A stretch of 64,000 bases of DNA. It comes from Ignavibacteria bacterium (GTDB lineage: Bacteria > Bacteroidota > Ignavibacteria > Tepidaquicellales > Tepidaquicellaceae). Below the pieces are notes generated by a model that saw nothing but the letters and a program-made list of their open reading frames with translations, made no database searches and was not told the DNA's origin. Each line of letters opens with the position of its first letter. The first letter of the stretch is position 1. Shown piece after piece: positions 37,637-45,513 of this stretch. The position numbers were made by a program, and so were the translations under genes. The stretch spans positions 242,177 to 306,176 of the forward strand of contig DATAJP010000002.1 of NCBI GenBank assembly GCA_036262055.1, written 5' to 3'.

Positions 37637-39628
37637 TTATTTTATCAATACCATTGATTTGGTTTGCTCAACTCCGTTGAATGAAAGCTTATAATAATAT
37701 ACTCCCGAGCTGTGGCTTCCGGCATTCCATTTTAACATATGATTGCCTTCATTTAATCTTTCATTATAAAATGAAGCTATTTCTTTTCCGAGTATGTTAT
37801 AAATTTTTAAGCTAACGAATCCCGGCTTATCGAGTGTGAACTCGATAGTGGTTTCGGGATTAAACGGATTCGGATAATTTTGATTAAGTTTGAAATCTTT
37901 TACTATTTCAATTCCGCCCGGATCAATTCCCACAGGATTATCAAGCGGCTTTAAATTAAAATTAATATTATTCACCGTTCCGCCCGCAGGAACATTTACT
38001 ATAACTGTATCCGATGTATAACCCAATCTGTTTGCAATCATTTCATAACTGCCCGCAGGAAGTGATGTAACGCTATATATCTGATAATTATCTGTGATTC
38101 CAAAATTCCTGAATACTCCGCCCATCTTTGCATAAACGATTGCAGATGACTTGAAATCCAGACCAAGACCTGTTCCGATAAATCCCGGAGGTGTATAATT
38201 TAGGATTACCTGACCCGTTACACTTCCCGTTGCTGAAACAGCATTTGCTGTATCTACAAGTATATTAATATCAGTTAAATTCCCGCTGACATAGAGCCGT
38301 GTTGCTCCTTGCCAATATGGAGTTGATGGATAATATGTGGGTGTGAAATCTTGTTCAATAATATCCTCAGGAAATGCAATAACGTCAACGGTATCATTTC
38401 TTCTTACTTTATTCAAAGTATAATTACCGCTTGAGGTAATATTTGTTGAATCAACAACTAATGCCTGCCTTGTATTTAAATCAACCCTAACCGCTTTAAC
38501 ATAGCCGCCCTGAACAGGAAGATTGCTTCCTCTGAATCTGATTGTTCCGGAAATTGAAACCTGCGATAAAGTATCCCAGATTGCTATGCGGTTCGCGACT
38601 CTTCCCCCAGCCGTTGTGAATTCCCCTGCGGCAATAAGCGAACCGTCAGGTCCTTCAATGACGGCATTAACCTTATCATTCATTCCCGTATAAAACCCTG
38701 ACCACTTCAAACCATCAAACACAGAGATTCTGTTCACATAAACCGAATCAGGAGCAATTGTGTTATATGAAAACTTATGCTGTCCACCGACAACCATACT
38801 GTGTCCATAATAAAGAATCGAATATATTCTGTCTTCAACACCATTTCCAACCTTTACCCAGTTGCCTCCATAAAAACAAACAAGATAATTTGACTGAACA
38901 CCTGTGCCTATCGTAAACTTACCGCCTGCATAAAGCAAATCATTAAAAACACCTACCGAAAAAATTTCATCGTTAAATGTTGCATTATTTATTGGAAACC
39001 AGTATCCATTATACCATTTTGCTATTTTACTTGCAGAGCCTCCGCCTGCAGTACTGAATCTTCCCGCAGCAATAAGTGTATCTCCCCATAGTGTTAACGC
39101 ATTCACATCTTCATTTGTCCCTGAACCCATCGGCATCCAGGATGTTCCGTTCCATCTGGCAATGTTATAGCTTGAACCCACGTTAAACTTTCCGCCCGCT
39201 ATAAGCTCACCGTTAAACACGGCAAAAGAAGTAACTTCATCATTTAAACCCGTTCCGACTGCAGACCAGCTTGCTCCGTTCCATCTTGCAATGTATGAAG
39301 TATATGTAACTCCGCCTGCAGAGGTAAATAAACCGCCAACATACAAATTACCGTTATATACCTGCAGAGCATAAACCGTTCCGCTTACACCTTGTCCGAG
39401 AGGTGACCAGCTTGCTCCATTCCACATCGCTATGCGGTTAGCAGACAGACCCCCTGCCATAGTAAAAGAACCTGCAGCGATAAGATTGCCATTATAATAA
39501 GTTATGGCTTTTACTTCCCCGTTTAAACCCGTTCCAAGCGCGCTCCATCCCACTGTTGCGCCCGGGTCACCGGCTGATGCTATATTACTTGTAAGTATTA
39601 ATATTATAAGTGCTAATAATTTTTTCAT
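37637..39628 (-). CDS. Secreted repeat propeller protein with T9SS sorting domain
   Basis: Exported surface protein of unknown role. The frame is open to 39673 but the ATG at 39628 gives a proper signal peptide (MKKLLALIILILTSNIASAG) and avoids overlapping trmB. Residues 25-355 consist of six or seven repeats of about 45 residues (pattern: SALGTGLNGEVKAITYYNG, AAGSFTMAGG, IAMWNGASW), predicted to form a beta-propeller. A carboxypeptidase-regulatory-like beta-sandwich region follows (about 365-575), and the last 85 residues are a T9SS type A sorting domain (NYPNPFNPETTIEFTL, SGVYYYKLS). It starts 17 bases after the TrmB regulator gene. Confidence 0.82.
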   Translation of the reverse strand: MKKLLALIILILTSNIASAGDPGATVGWSALGTGLNGEVKAITYYNGNLIAAGSFTMAGGLSANRIAMWNGASWSPLGQGVSGTVYALQVYNGNLYVGGLFTSAGGVTYTSYIARWNGASWSAVGTGLNDEVTSFAVFNGELIAGGKFNVGSSYNIARWNGTSWMPMGSGTNEDVNALTLWGDTLIAAGRFSTAGGGSASKIAKWYNGYWFPINNATFNDEIFSVGVFNDLLYAGGKFTIGTGVQSNYLVCFYGGNWVKVGNGVEDRIYSILYYGHSMVVGGQHKFSYNTIAPDSVYVNRISVFDGLKWSGFYTGMNDKVNAVIEGPDGSLIAAGEFTTAGGRVANRIAIWDTLSQVSISGTIRFRGSNLPVQGGYVKAVRVDLNTRQALVVDSTNITSSGNYTLNKVRRNDTVDVIAFPEDIIEQDFTPTYYPSTPYWQGATRLYVSGNLTDINILVDTANAVSATGSVTGQVILNYTPPGFIGTGLGLDFKSSAIVYAKMGGVFRNFGITDNYQIYSVTSLPAGSYEMIANRLGYTSDTVIVNVPAGGTVNNINFNLKPLDNPVGIDPGGIEIVKDFKLNQNYPNPFNPETTIEFTLDKPGFVSLKIYNILGKEIASFYNERLNEGNHMLKWNAGSHSSGVYYYKLSFNGVEQTKSMVLIK

Positions 39629-39644
39629 TTTTTTCGGAAGATAA

Positions 39645-40490
39645 TTAATTTTTTGCTTTTTTATATTCGTCAATAGTCATTGATTTGTTCCAGTAGTTTT
39701 CAAATATCTCAATTGCGTAATCTGCATAATCTTTATTTCGTATTATCATATCAGTGCGGTTATTTTTTGAAATAGTTTCATCAACCAAGCTTACAAATAC
39801 TATTTGTCTGTCAAAAATTGCCATATTTTGTGGAATTTTTCGCGAAAGTTTTATTTGTTCTCCTTGTTTCACAAACTCTTCACATAATTCTAATAAATAT
39901 TCTTTAGAAGCTTTCACAATTTCACCCTGAACTATAAGCTTAAAATTAGTTGTGCTCTCATAAATAGATCTAAATATTCCACCCCTTTTAAAAAATTTCT
40001 TAACCTCATTGTCTAAACCTGTGGAAACATGACCTTCCAATCTATTCATTAACATTATTTCTTTTTTGGATTCTTTTATTAAATCTATAAACTTTAACGG
40101 TCTATATTTATTAAATCCTTTTATGAGCTCGACGTCAACTTTGTTTTCGCTTGGCATGCTGGCTTTATATGTAGCGCGCACTTCTTCGAAGACTGTTTTT
40201 AAAGTTTTCAGACGTTTGTTCGAAGATTGTGTTATTTCATTTTCTATCTTCCCTTCTATTACTTCAGGGTCAATAGCTTCGTATCTTAATTTAGTAGGGG
40301 TTTCTAACTCGTTGCAGTATCCTTTCTCTGAAAATATTTTCAGGATGTCATAAACGGAAGTCCGGGGGATTCCCGCTTCTTCGGCTATTTCGGCAGCCGT
40401 CATGTTGTGTCCCTTCATCAGCACCAAAAACACTTTTGACTCGTAATTGGTGAAACCAAGGAACTCTAAGTTTTTAATTAATTCTTTCAT
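39645..40490 (-). CDS. TrmB-family transcriptional regulator
   Basis: DNA-binding regulator of 281 residues. Residues about 8-75 form a winged helix-turn-helix of the TrmB type (TNYESKVFLVLMKGHNM and AGIPRTSVYDILKIF), followed by a helical linker (SSNKRLKTLKTVFEEVRAT) and a C-terminal phospholipase-D-like effector domain. Unlike the sugar-sensing archaeal TrmB no sugar-binding segment is evident. It lies directly upstream of the secreted propeller gene and has a palindrome (40520-40539) just after a promoter-like sequence, so it is probably autoregulated. Confidence 0.85.
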   Translation of the reverse strand: MKELIKNLEFLGFTNYESKVFLVLMKGHNMTAAEIAEEAGIPRTSVYDILKIFSEKGYCNELETPTKLRYEAIDPEVIEGKIENEITQSSNKRLKTLKTVFEEVRATYKASMPSENKVDVELIKGFNKYRPLKFIDLIKESKKEIMLMNRLEGHVSTGLDNEVKKFFKRGGIFRSIYESTTNFKLIVQGEIVKASKEYLLELCEEFVKQGEQIKLSRKIPQNMAIFDRQIVFVSLVDETISKNNRTDMIIRNKDYADYAIEIFENYWNKSMTIDEYKKAKN

Positions 40491-40519
40491 TCATTCTATT
40501 TTACATATAAAAAACGGAT

Positions 40520-40539
40520 GTTGTTATAAACACTACGAC
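40520..40539 (-). promoter_or_regulatory. Putative operator of trmB
   Basis: Reads GTCGTAGTGTTTATAACAAC on the minus strand. It has 18 of 23 positions in common with the site at 40833 (counting three flanking bases), and lies at the same distance downstream of the -10 element in both. It is 30 bases upstream of the trmB start. Binding by TrmB itself is inference. Confidence 0.5.
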
Positions 40540-40541
40540 AA

Positions 40542-40570
40542 AAAATAAGTCGTTTTTGGATATTATACAA
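40542..40570 (-). promoter_or_regulatory. Putative trmB promoter
   Basis: Minus-strand hexamers TTGTAT (40565-40570) and TATTTT (40542-40547) separated by 17 bases. The -10 sits two bases before the operator-like palindrome. Consensus is imperfect, and promoters of this group are not always sigma70-like. Confidence 0.35.
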
Positions 40571-40606
40571 TTCAATTTAATATGAAATGTAATCATTAAA
40601 TTGAAT
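40570..40606. promoter_or_regulatory. Perfect 12-base inverted repeat
   Basis: ATTCAATTTAAT and its exact complement ATTAAATTGAAT separated by 13 bases. It lies immediately upstream of the trmB promoter and downstream of the small-protein terminator. Arm length and position suggest a regulator-binding site rather than a terminator, as there is no GC-rich stem. Confidence 0.4.
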
Positions 40607-40665
40607 GGTTAAAAGTCAAAGGTCTAAGGTGAGCATAAAAGTCAGAAGTAAAGCATAAAAACAAA

Positions 40666-40693
40666 AGCAGAGCCGGTATCCGCCAGCTCTGCT
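40666..40693 (-). terminator. Rho-independent terminator
   Basis: Stem AGCAGAGC/GCTCTGCT (with an inner CGG/CCG pairing) followed on the minus strand by TTTGTTTTT. It lies 16 bases past the stop of the 36-codon gene and has no other gene to serve, which supports that gene being transcribed. Confidence 0.8.
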
Positions 40694-40709
40694 TGGGTCA
40701 AAGGAGGAT

Positions 40710-40820
40710 TTATGAGAAAATAAATCCGGCAACCAATAATACCACTACTATTGATGCTAAAATGTAGGAAGTCTTTTCAAACTTTCCGTCTTTTTTGAGT
40801 GTTTCGATTTTTGCGTTCAT
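40710..40820 (-). CDS. Unannotated 36-residue single-pass membrane protein
   Basis: Short ORF on the minus strand starting ATG at 40820 and ending TAA at 40710. The protein begins MNAKIETLKKDGKFEKTSY, a charged N-terminus rich in lysine, and continues into one strong hydrophobic helix of 17 residues ending AGFIFS at the stop. That layout fits a small inner-membrane protein. Support for reality: consensus-like promoter hexamers and an operator upstream, and a textbook terminator directly downstream. No Shine-Dalgarno is visible, as for most genes here. No family is recognised. It is likely regulated together with the TrmB gene. Confidence 0.65.
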   Translation of the reverse strand: MNAKIETLKKDGKFEKTSYILASIVVVLLVAGFIFS

Positions 40821-40832
40821 TTTTTAATTTCT

Positions 40833-40852
40833 GTTGTAGTTAATGCTACGAC
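40833..40852 (-). promoter_or_regulatory. Putative operator of the 36-residue protein gene
   Basis: Reads GTCGTAGCATTAACTACAAC on the minus strand, an inverted repeat with seven-base arms (one mismatch) and a six-base spacer. It begins three bases after the TATAAT element and ends 13 bases before the ATG. A close copy is at 40520 upstream of trmB. Confidence 0.5.
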
Positions 40853-40854
40853 AA

Positions 40855-40881
40855 ATTATATATTCTAAATATAAATGTCAA
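40855..40881 (-). promoter_or_regulatory. Putative promoter of the 36-residue protein gene
   Basis: Minus-strand TTGACA (40876-40881) and TATAAT (40855-40860), both exact sigma70 consensus hexamers, with a 15-base spacer, two shorter than ideal. The short spacer could make it regulator-dependent or reflect a different sigma preference. Confidence 0.45.
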
Positions 40882-40928
40882 TAGGTAAATATTTATACAC
40901 AAAAATTATACCAAATGTTCTCAGGAAG

Positions 40929-42188
40929 TTAATATAAAAAAAATGAAGAAATACTTGATTTATATTCTGAAAGCGGTGTTTGAAAGGTTGAAATTATATA
41001 ACTTAAATCTTTTCCATCGAGTATCATTTTTCTTAACTCGCGGGTGCCGGAAAGCTTATCTAGAAATTTATCGTCGCGGATTTTGAATTTTGGGAAAAGT
41101 TTGTTGAGAGAAATTAAAAGCGCAACTCCAATTTTAAACGGTTCGGCAGTTTTTTTATCGGTAATGTTAACATAAATTCCTGAACATTTTTCACCGACAA
41201 ACTTCGGTGGATTAGATGGACTTGTTATCGAAGTCGGAGTGAACTCGATTGCAGTGAACTCAACTCCCGCAAATCCATAAGAGTCCATTTCCGTTTTCAA
41301 AACATTACCATCACAATATGGAGCGCCGACATATTCAAACGGCTTGTCGGTTCCGCGTCCTTCGGCAAAGTTTGTTCCTTCGAGTAGGCAGGTTCCTGCA
41401 TACGCAACCGCAGTGGAAGGGAAATACATACTCGGGGACGGCTTAACCCATGCTAAGTTGAGTGAAGTGTACTCGGTTGTGCGTGAGTATCCACTCATCT
41501 TTGAAATCTGCAAATTGCATTTACCACTAAGCTCAACCGTATTAAGATAATTCGCAAGCTCTCCGCAGGTTAAACCATAAACAGCAGAAATAGGAAGCAT
41601 TCCGACAAATGATTTTATATCCGGGGAAAGCATGAACCCATCGATGTATTCCGGATTCTGGATTATTGGTCTGTCACAGATAACAATTTGCTTATTATTC
41701 TCAATAGCGGCTTCCATACAGTAATACATCGTGTTTATGAAAGTATAAAATCTTGTGCCGACATCCTGAATGTCATAAACAAGAACATCAACATTTGATA
41801 AATCGCTTGATGAGGGTTTCTTTTTGTTGCCGTAGAGGGTTACAATTTCAATTCCCGTTTTTGAATCTATGTGATTGTTATCATTGTCATCGCCGCGGAA
41901 ACCATGCTCGGGGCTGAAAATTTTTGTTACGTTGATTTTCTCTTTATTAAGCTGAAGCATTGCATCGACAAGCAACGTCCCGTCGGATAAAATGCCACTA
42001 TTATTGGTTACAATGCCAACATTCTTGCCTGAAATCAAAGCAATATTTTCAGAAAGCAAATTCTCATTACCAAGCCTAAATGTGCTTGCAGGTTTTTGAT
42101 GTGCAATAGTTTGCTTATCGTTTCCAAACGAAACAACAAGAAGAATTAATAAAAAAAATAAAAATATTTTAACGAGAGTTTGCTTCAT
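40929..42188 (-). CDS. namZ: NamZ-type exo-beta-N-acetylmuramidase (DUF1343)
   Basis: Exported peptidoglycan-recycling enzyme family removing terminal MurNAc residues. The N-terminus is a hydrophobic signal or anchor (residues 1-22). Family blocks are KIFSPEHGFRGDDN, VLVYDIQDVGTRFYTFINTM, CDRPIIQNPEYIDGFML and PSPSMYFPSTAVAYAGTCLL with LEGTNFAEGRGTDKPFE. Length 419 is typical. The start overlaps the 3' end of pepA by 20 bases, so the two are translationally linked. Activity is inferred from the family; only a few members have been assayed. Confidence 0.87.
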   Translation of the reverse strand: MKQTLVKIFLFFLLILLVVSFGNDKQTIAHQKPASTFRLGNENLLSENIALISGKNVGIVTNNSGILSDGTLLVDAMLQLNKEKINVTKIFSPEHGFRGDDNDNNHIDSKTGIEIVTLYGNKKKPSSSDLSNVDVLVYDIQDVGTRFYTFINTMYYCMEAAIENNKQIVICDRPIIQNPEYIDGFMLSPDIKSFVGMLPISAVYGLTCGELANYLNTVELSGKCNLQISKMSGYSRTTEYTSLNLAWVKPSPSMYFPSTAVAYAGTCLLEGTNFAEGRGTDKPFEYVGAPYCDGNVLKTEMDSYGFAGVEFTAIEFTPTSITSPSNPPKFVGEKCSGIYVNITDKKTAEPFKIGVALLISLNKLFPKFKIRDDKFLDKLSGTRELRKMILDGKDLSYIISTFQTPLSEYKSSISSFFLY

Positions 42189-43665
42189 CCATTAAAAATC
42201 TTGTAAGAAGTCTGACACCTACACCGGTTGAATATTTTGGTACATATTCAGACATCTGTTTAGGAGCCATTCCCGTTCCTGCAATGTCGAGGTGACACCA
42301 GTTATTGTTATTAACAAAACGTTTGAGGAACATTCCTGCAACTATTGAGCCGGCAACTCTTCCCGCGCCGATATTGCAGACATCTGCGACATCAGAATCT
42401 ATGAGCTTATCATAATCATCCCAGCTCGGTAGCTGCCATAATCTTTCGTGAGTTTCTTTTCCTGCGCGCTCAAGTTTTTTATAAAGAGAATCATCATTTG
42501 TAACTGCAATGGTTGCAGTATTACCAAGAGCAATCAATGCTGCGCCTGTAAGCGTTGCCATATCGATTATATATTTCGGCTGAAACTGATCTGCATAGGC
42601 AAGCGCATCAGCGAGGATTAATCTTCCCTCTGCATCCGTATTCTGCACTTCGATTGTCATTCCATTATAGGCAGTCAAAATATCACCCGGTTTAAATGCG
42701 CTGCCGTCAGGCATATTTTCAACCATAGGAATCAAACCGATGACATTAACTTTCAACTTAAGCTGACCGAGCGCTTTGAAAATTCCTGCAACCGCTGCTC
42801 CGCCGTTCATATCCATTTTCATGTTTTCCATTCCCGGAGATGGTTTAATAGAAATACCACCGGTATCAAAAGTAACCCCTTTACCGACAATCACAATAGG
42901 ATTATCTTTTGCTCTGCCGCCGTTGTATTTCAAAACTGCAAGACGCGGTTCGCGCATGCTTCCCTGAGCAACACCAAGTATTCCTCCCATCTTGAGCTTC
43001 GTGATCTCAGCTTTATTTAAAATCTTAACTTCAAAATTTCCTTTCTTTCCTTCGGCAGCAACGATTTTTGCAAATTCTTCAGGATACATAACATTAGACG
43101 GCTCATTGCCTAAGTCTCTTGTGAAAGCAGTTGCTTCGGCAATTGCCTGCGCATCGGCAATGACTTTATTTATTTTATTCGGCTGACCTGCATCACCAAA
43201 AAAAATCACTGAAGTAATTTCTTTTTTACTGTCTCCGTTTTCTTCGTTCTTGTCTTTTTTGTATTTGTTGAATTTGTACAAACCAAGAATGATTGATTCT
43301 GTTTCAGCTGCAATAACATCCTCAACTTTTCCCGATACTTTAAAAATTTCAACGGCAATGCTCGAAAGCTTTATTCCTTCAGCATACTTGGCAGCGCGGG
43401 CTGTTGAGTTTCTTAAAACTTCAAGATTGTATTTTTCTTTTTTTCCGAGACCCGAAAGAATTATTCTTTTGCCATCTACATAATAAACAGAAACCTGAGT
43501 ATCTTTTCCCTTAAAATCATTCAGCGCATTTGAATCAAATCTTATTCCTAAGTCTTTTTGAATGACATTTAATTTTTTTCTGAGCAATTCTTCATCTTTG
43601 AACAAAAAATATACATAAGCATCGGCAGTGGTATTAGCGGGGGTTTTTGTATATTGAAATTCCAT
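42169..43665 (-). CDS. pepA: Leucyl aminopeptidase (M17)
   Basis: Cytosolic two-metal aminopeptidase releasing N-terminal residues from peptides. The metal-ligand and catalytic motifs are intact: VGKGVTFDTGGISIKPS, MDMNGGAAV and NTDAEGRLILADAL (about residue 342), the M17 signature. The C-terminus has the GTGMAPK and YSTGVGVRLL elements. Length 498 is normal. It overlaps namZ by 20 bases; nrnA ends 31 bases upstream. Confidence 0.94.
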   Translation of the reverse strand: MEFQYTKTPANTTADAYVYFLFKDEELLRKKLNVIQKDLGIRFDSNALNDFKGKDTQVSVYYVDGKRIILSGLGKKEKYNLEVLRNSTARAAKYAEGIKLSSIAVEIFKVSGKVEDVIAAETESIILGLYKFNKYKKDKNEENGDSKKEITSVIFFGDAGQPNKINKVIADAQAIAEATAFTRDLGNEPSNVMYPEEFAKIVAAEGKKGNFEVKILNKAEITKLKMGGILGVAQGSMREPRLAVLKYNGGRAKDNPIVIVGKGVTFDTGGISIKPSPGMENMKMDMNGGAAVAGIFKALGQLKLKVNVIGLIPMVENMPDGSAFKPGDILTAYNGMTIEVQNTDAEGRLILADALAYADQFQPKYIIDMATLTGAALIALGNTATIAVTNDDSLYKKLERAGKETHERLWQLPSWDDYDKLIDSDVADVCNIGAGRVAGSIVAGMFLKRFVNNNNWCHLDIAGTGMAPKQMSEYVPKYSTGVGVRLLTRFLMDEANSR

Positions 43666-43696
43666 ATTGAAAGGTTTTTTACTTAATGAAAAATTT

Positions 43697-44689
43697 TTAA
43701 ATGTATTTTTTGGTTTTATCTAAAATTATCTTTTTTATCTCATTAAAATCTTGTTTAGGAACGTTCGCACCGGCAGCATTTTTATGTCCGCCTCCGTCAA
43801 ATTCTTTGGCAAGTTCGTTGACATAAATTTCTCCCTTTGACCTGAATGATAGTTTCAAACTGTCATTTAACTCTACTATGATAATACCCACCGCAACATC
43901 TTTCAACGACATAATATAAGAAGTAAAACCCTCAATCTCGGTATTATCCGAACCTGATTTTTGAAAATCATCTATAGTTAACTGTCCTATGCAAATTTTA
44001 TTATCATTATAAAATTCAAGGCTTGAAAGAAAAAGAGACAAAAGCTTAATCTTGCTTACAGGATTTTCTGCATTAATCTTCTCATAAATATAAACAGGGT
44101 CAGCTCCTTTTGTAATTAAATCAGCACAAATAGAAAAAGTTTCAGCAGTCGTGCGGGGATATCTGAAAGAACCTGTATCTGTCATTATGCCGGTATATAA
44201 ACAATTCGCTGTATCTTTGTTTATGTAATCCGGATTGTCTTTACTTATTATATGATAAAGCATTTCACAAGTTGCAGGTGAATTTATATCAGAAATTACA
44301 TAATCATAGTTTTCTGCAATTAACCCCAAGTGATGATCTATGCAAATCTTTTTTGCTTTTGATTCATTGACAAACGATTCCATCGTTTTTGTTCGTGAAA
44401 ATTCATTCGTGTCCAACAACACAATCAGATCTGCTTCTAAAATTTTATGTTTATACTTTTCAATATTATCTTTGAAAACTAAAATCTTATTTTCTTTATC
44501 GAGAAACTGAAGAAAGTAGGGTGTCGGAGAATGATTTATAATTTCAGGATTTTTACCGAGCTGTTTCAAGTATTCACAAAAGGCAAGCTCGCTTCCTATT
44601 GCATCGCCATCGGGAACAACGTGGGTCGTCAGAACAATTTTATCGGCGGGCTTAATAATTTTTAGCAGTTCATCGGGAGTGTAATCCAT
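43697..44689 (-). CDS. nrnA: DHH-family phosphoesterase, NrnA-type
   Basis: Bifunctional oligoribonuclease and pAp phosphatase family. DHH-domain motifs: VPDGDAIGSELA (Asp metal ligands), VLLDTNEFSRT, CIDHHLG and MTDTGSFRY, then the C-terminal DHHA1 domain with GGGHKNAAGA. It should degrade 2-5-mer RNAs and 3'-phosphoadenosine-5'-phosphate. Length 330. The start overlaps the panB stop by one base, indicating co-translation in the panB-nrnA-pepA-namZ run. Confidence 0.9.
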   Translation of the reverse strand: MDYTPDELLKIIKPADKIVLTTHVVPDGDAIGSELAFCEYLKQLGKNPEIINHSPTPYFLQFLDKENKILVFKDNIEKYKHKILEADLIVLLDTNEFSRTKTMESFVNESKAKKICIDHHLGLIAENYDYVISDINSPATCEMLYHIISKDNPDYINKDTANCLYTGIMTDTGSFRYPRTTAETFSICADLITKGADPVYIYEKINAENPVSKIKLLSLFLSSLEFYNDNKICIGQLTIDDFQKSGSDNTEIEGFTSYIMSLKDVAVGIIIVELNDSLKLSFRSKGEIYVNELAKEFDGGGHKNAAGANVPKQDFNEIKKIILDKTKKYI

Positions 44690-45510
44690 TAATAATAACT
44701 CTCGTCTTTCGTGGGAAACTCACCTGACTTTACATCAGAAATGTATTTTGTAAAAGATTTTTTTACGTCATCGGCAAAGTTCATATACCTGCGTACGAAT
44801 CTCGGCTTAAACTCCTGAATCATACCAAGCATATCATGTGTAACAAGCACCTGTCCGTCGCAATCAGGTCCTGCGCCGATGCCAATTGTCGGTATTTTTA
44901 TTGCTTTAGAAACTTTTTTGCCTAAAGGAGCAGGAATTTTTTCAAGAACTATTGCGAAGCAGCCCATCTTCTCAAGCAGTAATGCATCTTTATAAATTTT
45001 ATCAGCTTCTTCTTTTTCCTTGCCGCGGGTTTTATAGCTTCCAAATTTATTTATTGATTGCGGTGTAAGCCCGAGATGCCCCATCACCGGAATTCCTATT
45101 TCAACAACTCTTCTTACTGTCTCTGCAATGTAATCTCCGCCTTCCATCTTCACAGCATCGCATCCTGTTTCTTTCATCATTCTTCCGCAATGTCTTATCG
45201 CTTCTTCCGTTCCGACCTGGTAGCTCATGAAAGGCATGTCTGCAACAACGATTGCATTTTTTACGGCACGTTTTACAATCTTTGCGTGATAAACCATTTC
45301 ATCGAGTGTAACGGGAAGTGTTGTTTCATTCCCCTGAATAACATTACCCAAAGAATCACCGACAAGTATAACTTCGATTCCTGAAGCATCAAGAAATTTT
45401 GCAGTAAGAAAATCATACGCTGTAAGCATTGTGATTTTCTCCCCGCGCTCTTTCATCGAGTAAAGAACCTTCGTGGTTATGTGCTTGTCTTTTTCTTTGT
45501 CGATTGACAT
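44689..45510 (-). CDS. panB: 3-methyl-2-oxobutanoate hydroxymethyltransferase
   Basis: First committed step of pantothenate synthesis: adds a hydroxymethyl group from methylene-THF to alpha-ketoisovalerate. TIM-barrel enzyme with MLTAYDFLTAKFLDASG, VGDSLGNVIQGNETTLPVT, the VKMEGG loop and GIGAGPDCDGQVLV. Length 273. Lies four bases after lpxA and overlaps nrnA by one base. No panC or panD is adjacent. Confidence 0.95.
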   Translation of the reverse strand: MSIDKEKDKHITTKVLYSMKERGEKITMLTAYDFLTAKFLDASGIEVILVGDSLGNVIQGNETTLPVTLDEMVYHAKIVKRAVKNAIVVADMPFMSYQVGTEEAIRHCGRMMKETGCDAVKMEGGDYIAETVRRVVEIGIPVMGHLGLTPQSINKFGSYKTRGKEKEEADKIYKDALLLEKMGCFAIVLEKIPAPLGKKVSKAIKIPTIGIGAGPDCDGQVLVTHDMLGMIQEFKPRFVRRYMNFADDVKKSFTKYISDVKSGEFPTKDESYY

Positions 45511-45513
45511 AAT

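Larger units (their letters stand above)
40491..40928. other. Regulatory intergenic region holding a 36-codon gene
   Basis: 438 bases between namZ and the TrmB regulator, all genes reading leftward. From left to right it contains the trmB promoter and operator (40520-40570), a perfect 12-base inverted repeat (40570-40606), a terminator (40666-40693), a 36-codon gene (40710-40820) with its own operator and promoter (40833-40881), and AT-rich DNA up to the namZ stop. Confidence 0.7.

Noticed and set aside
37637..39628. Polymorphic toxin or contact-dependent inhibition protein, because of large repeats
   Set aside because: The C-terminus is a T9SS sorting domain with no toxin domain, and no immunity-like gene follows.
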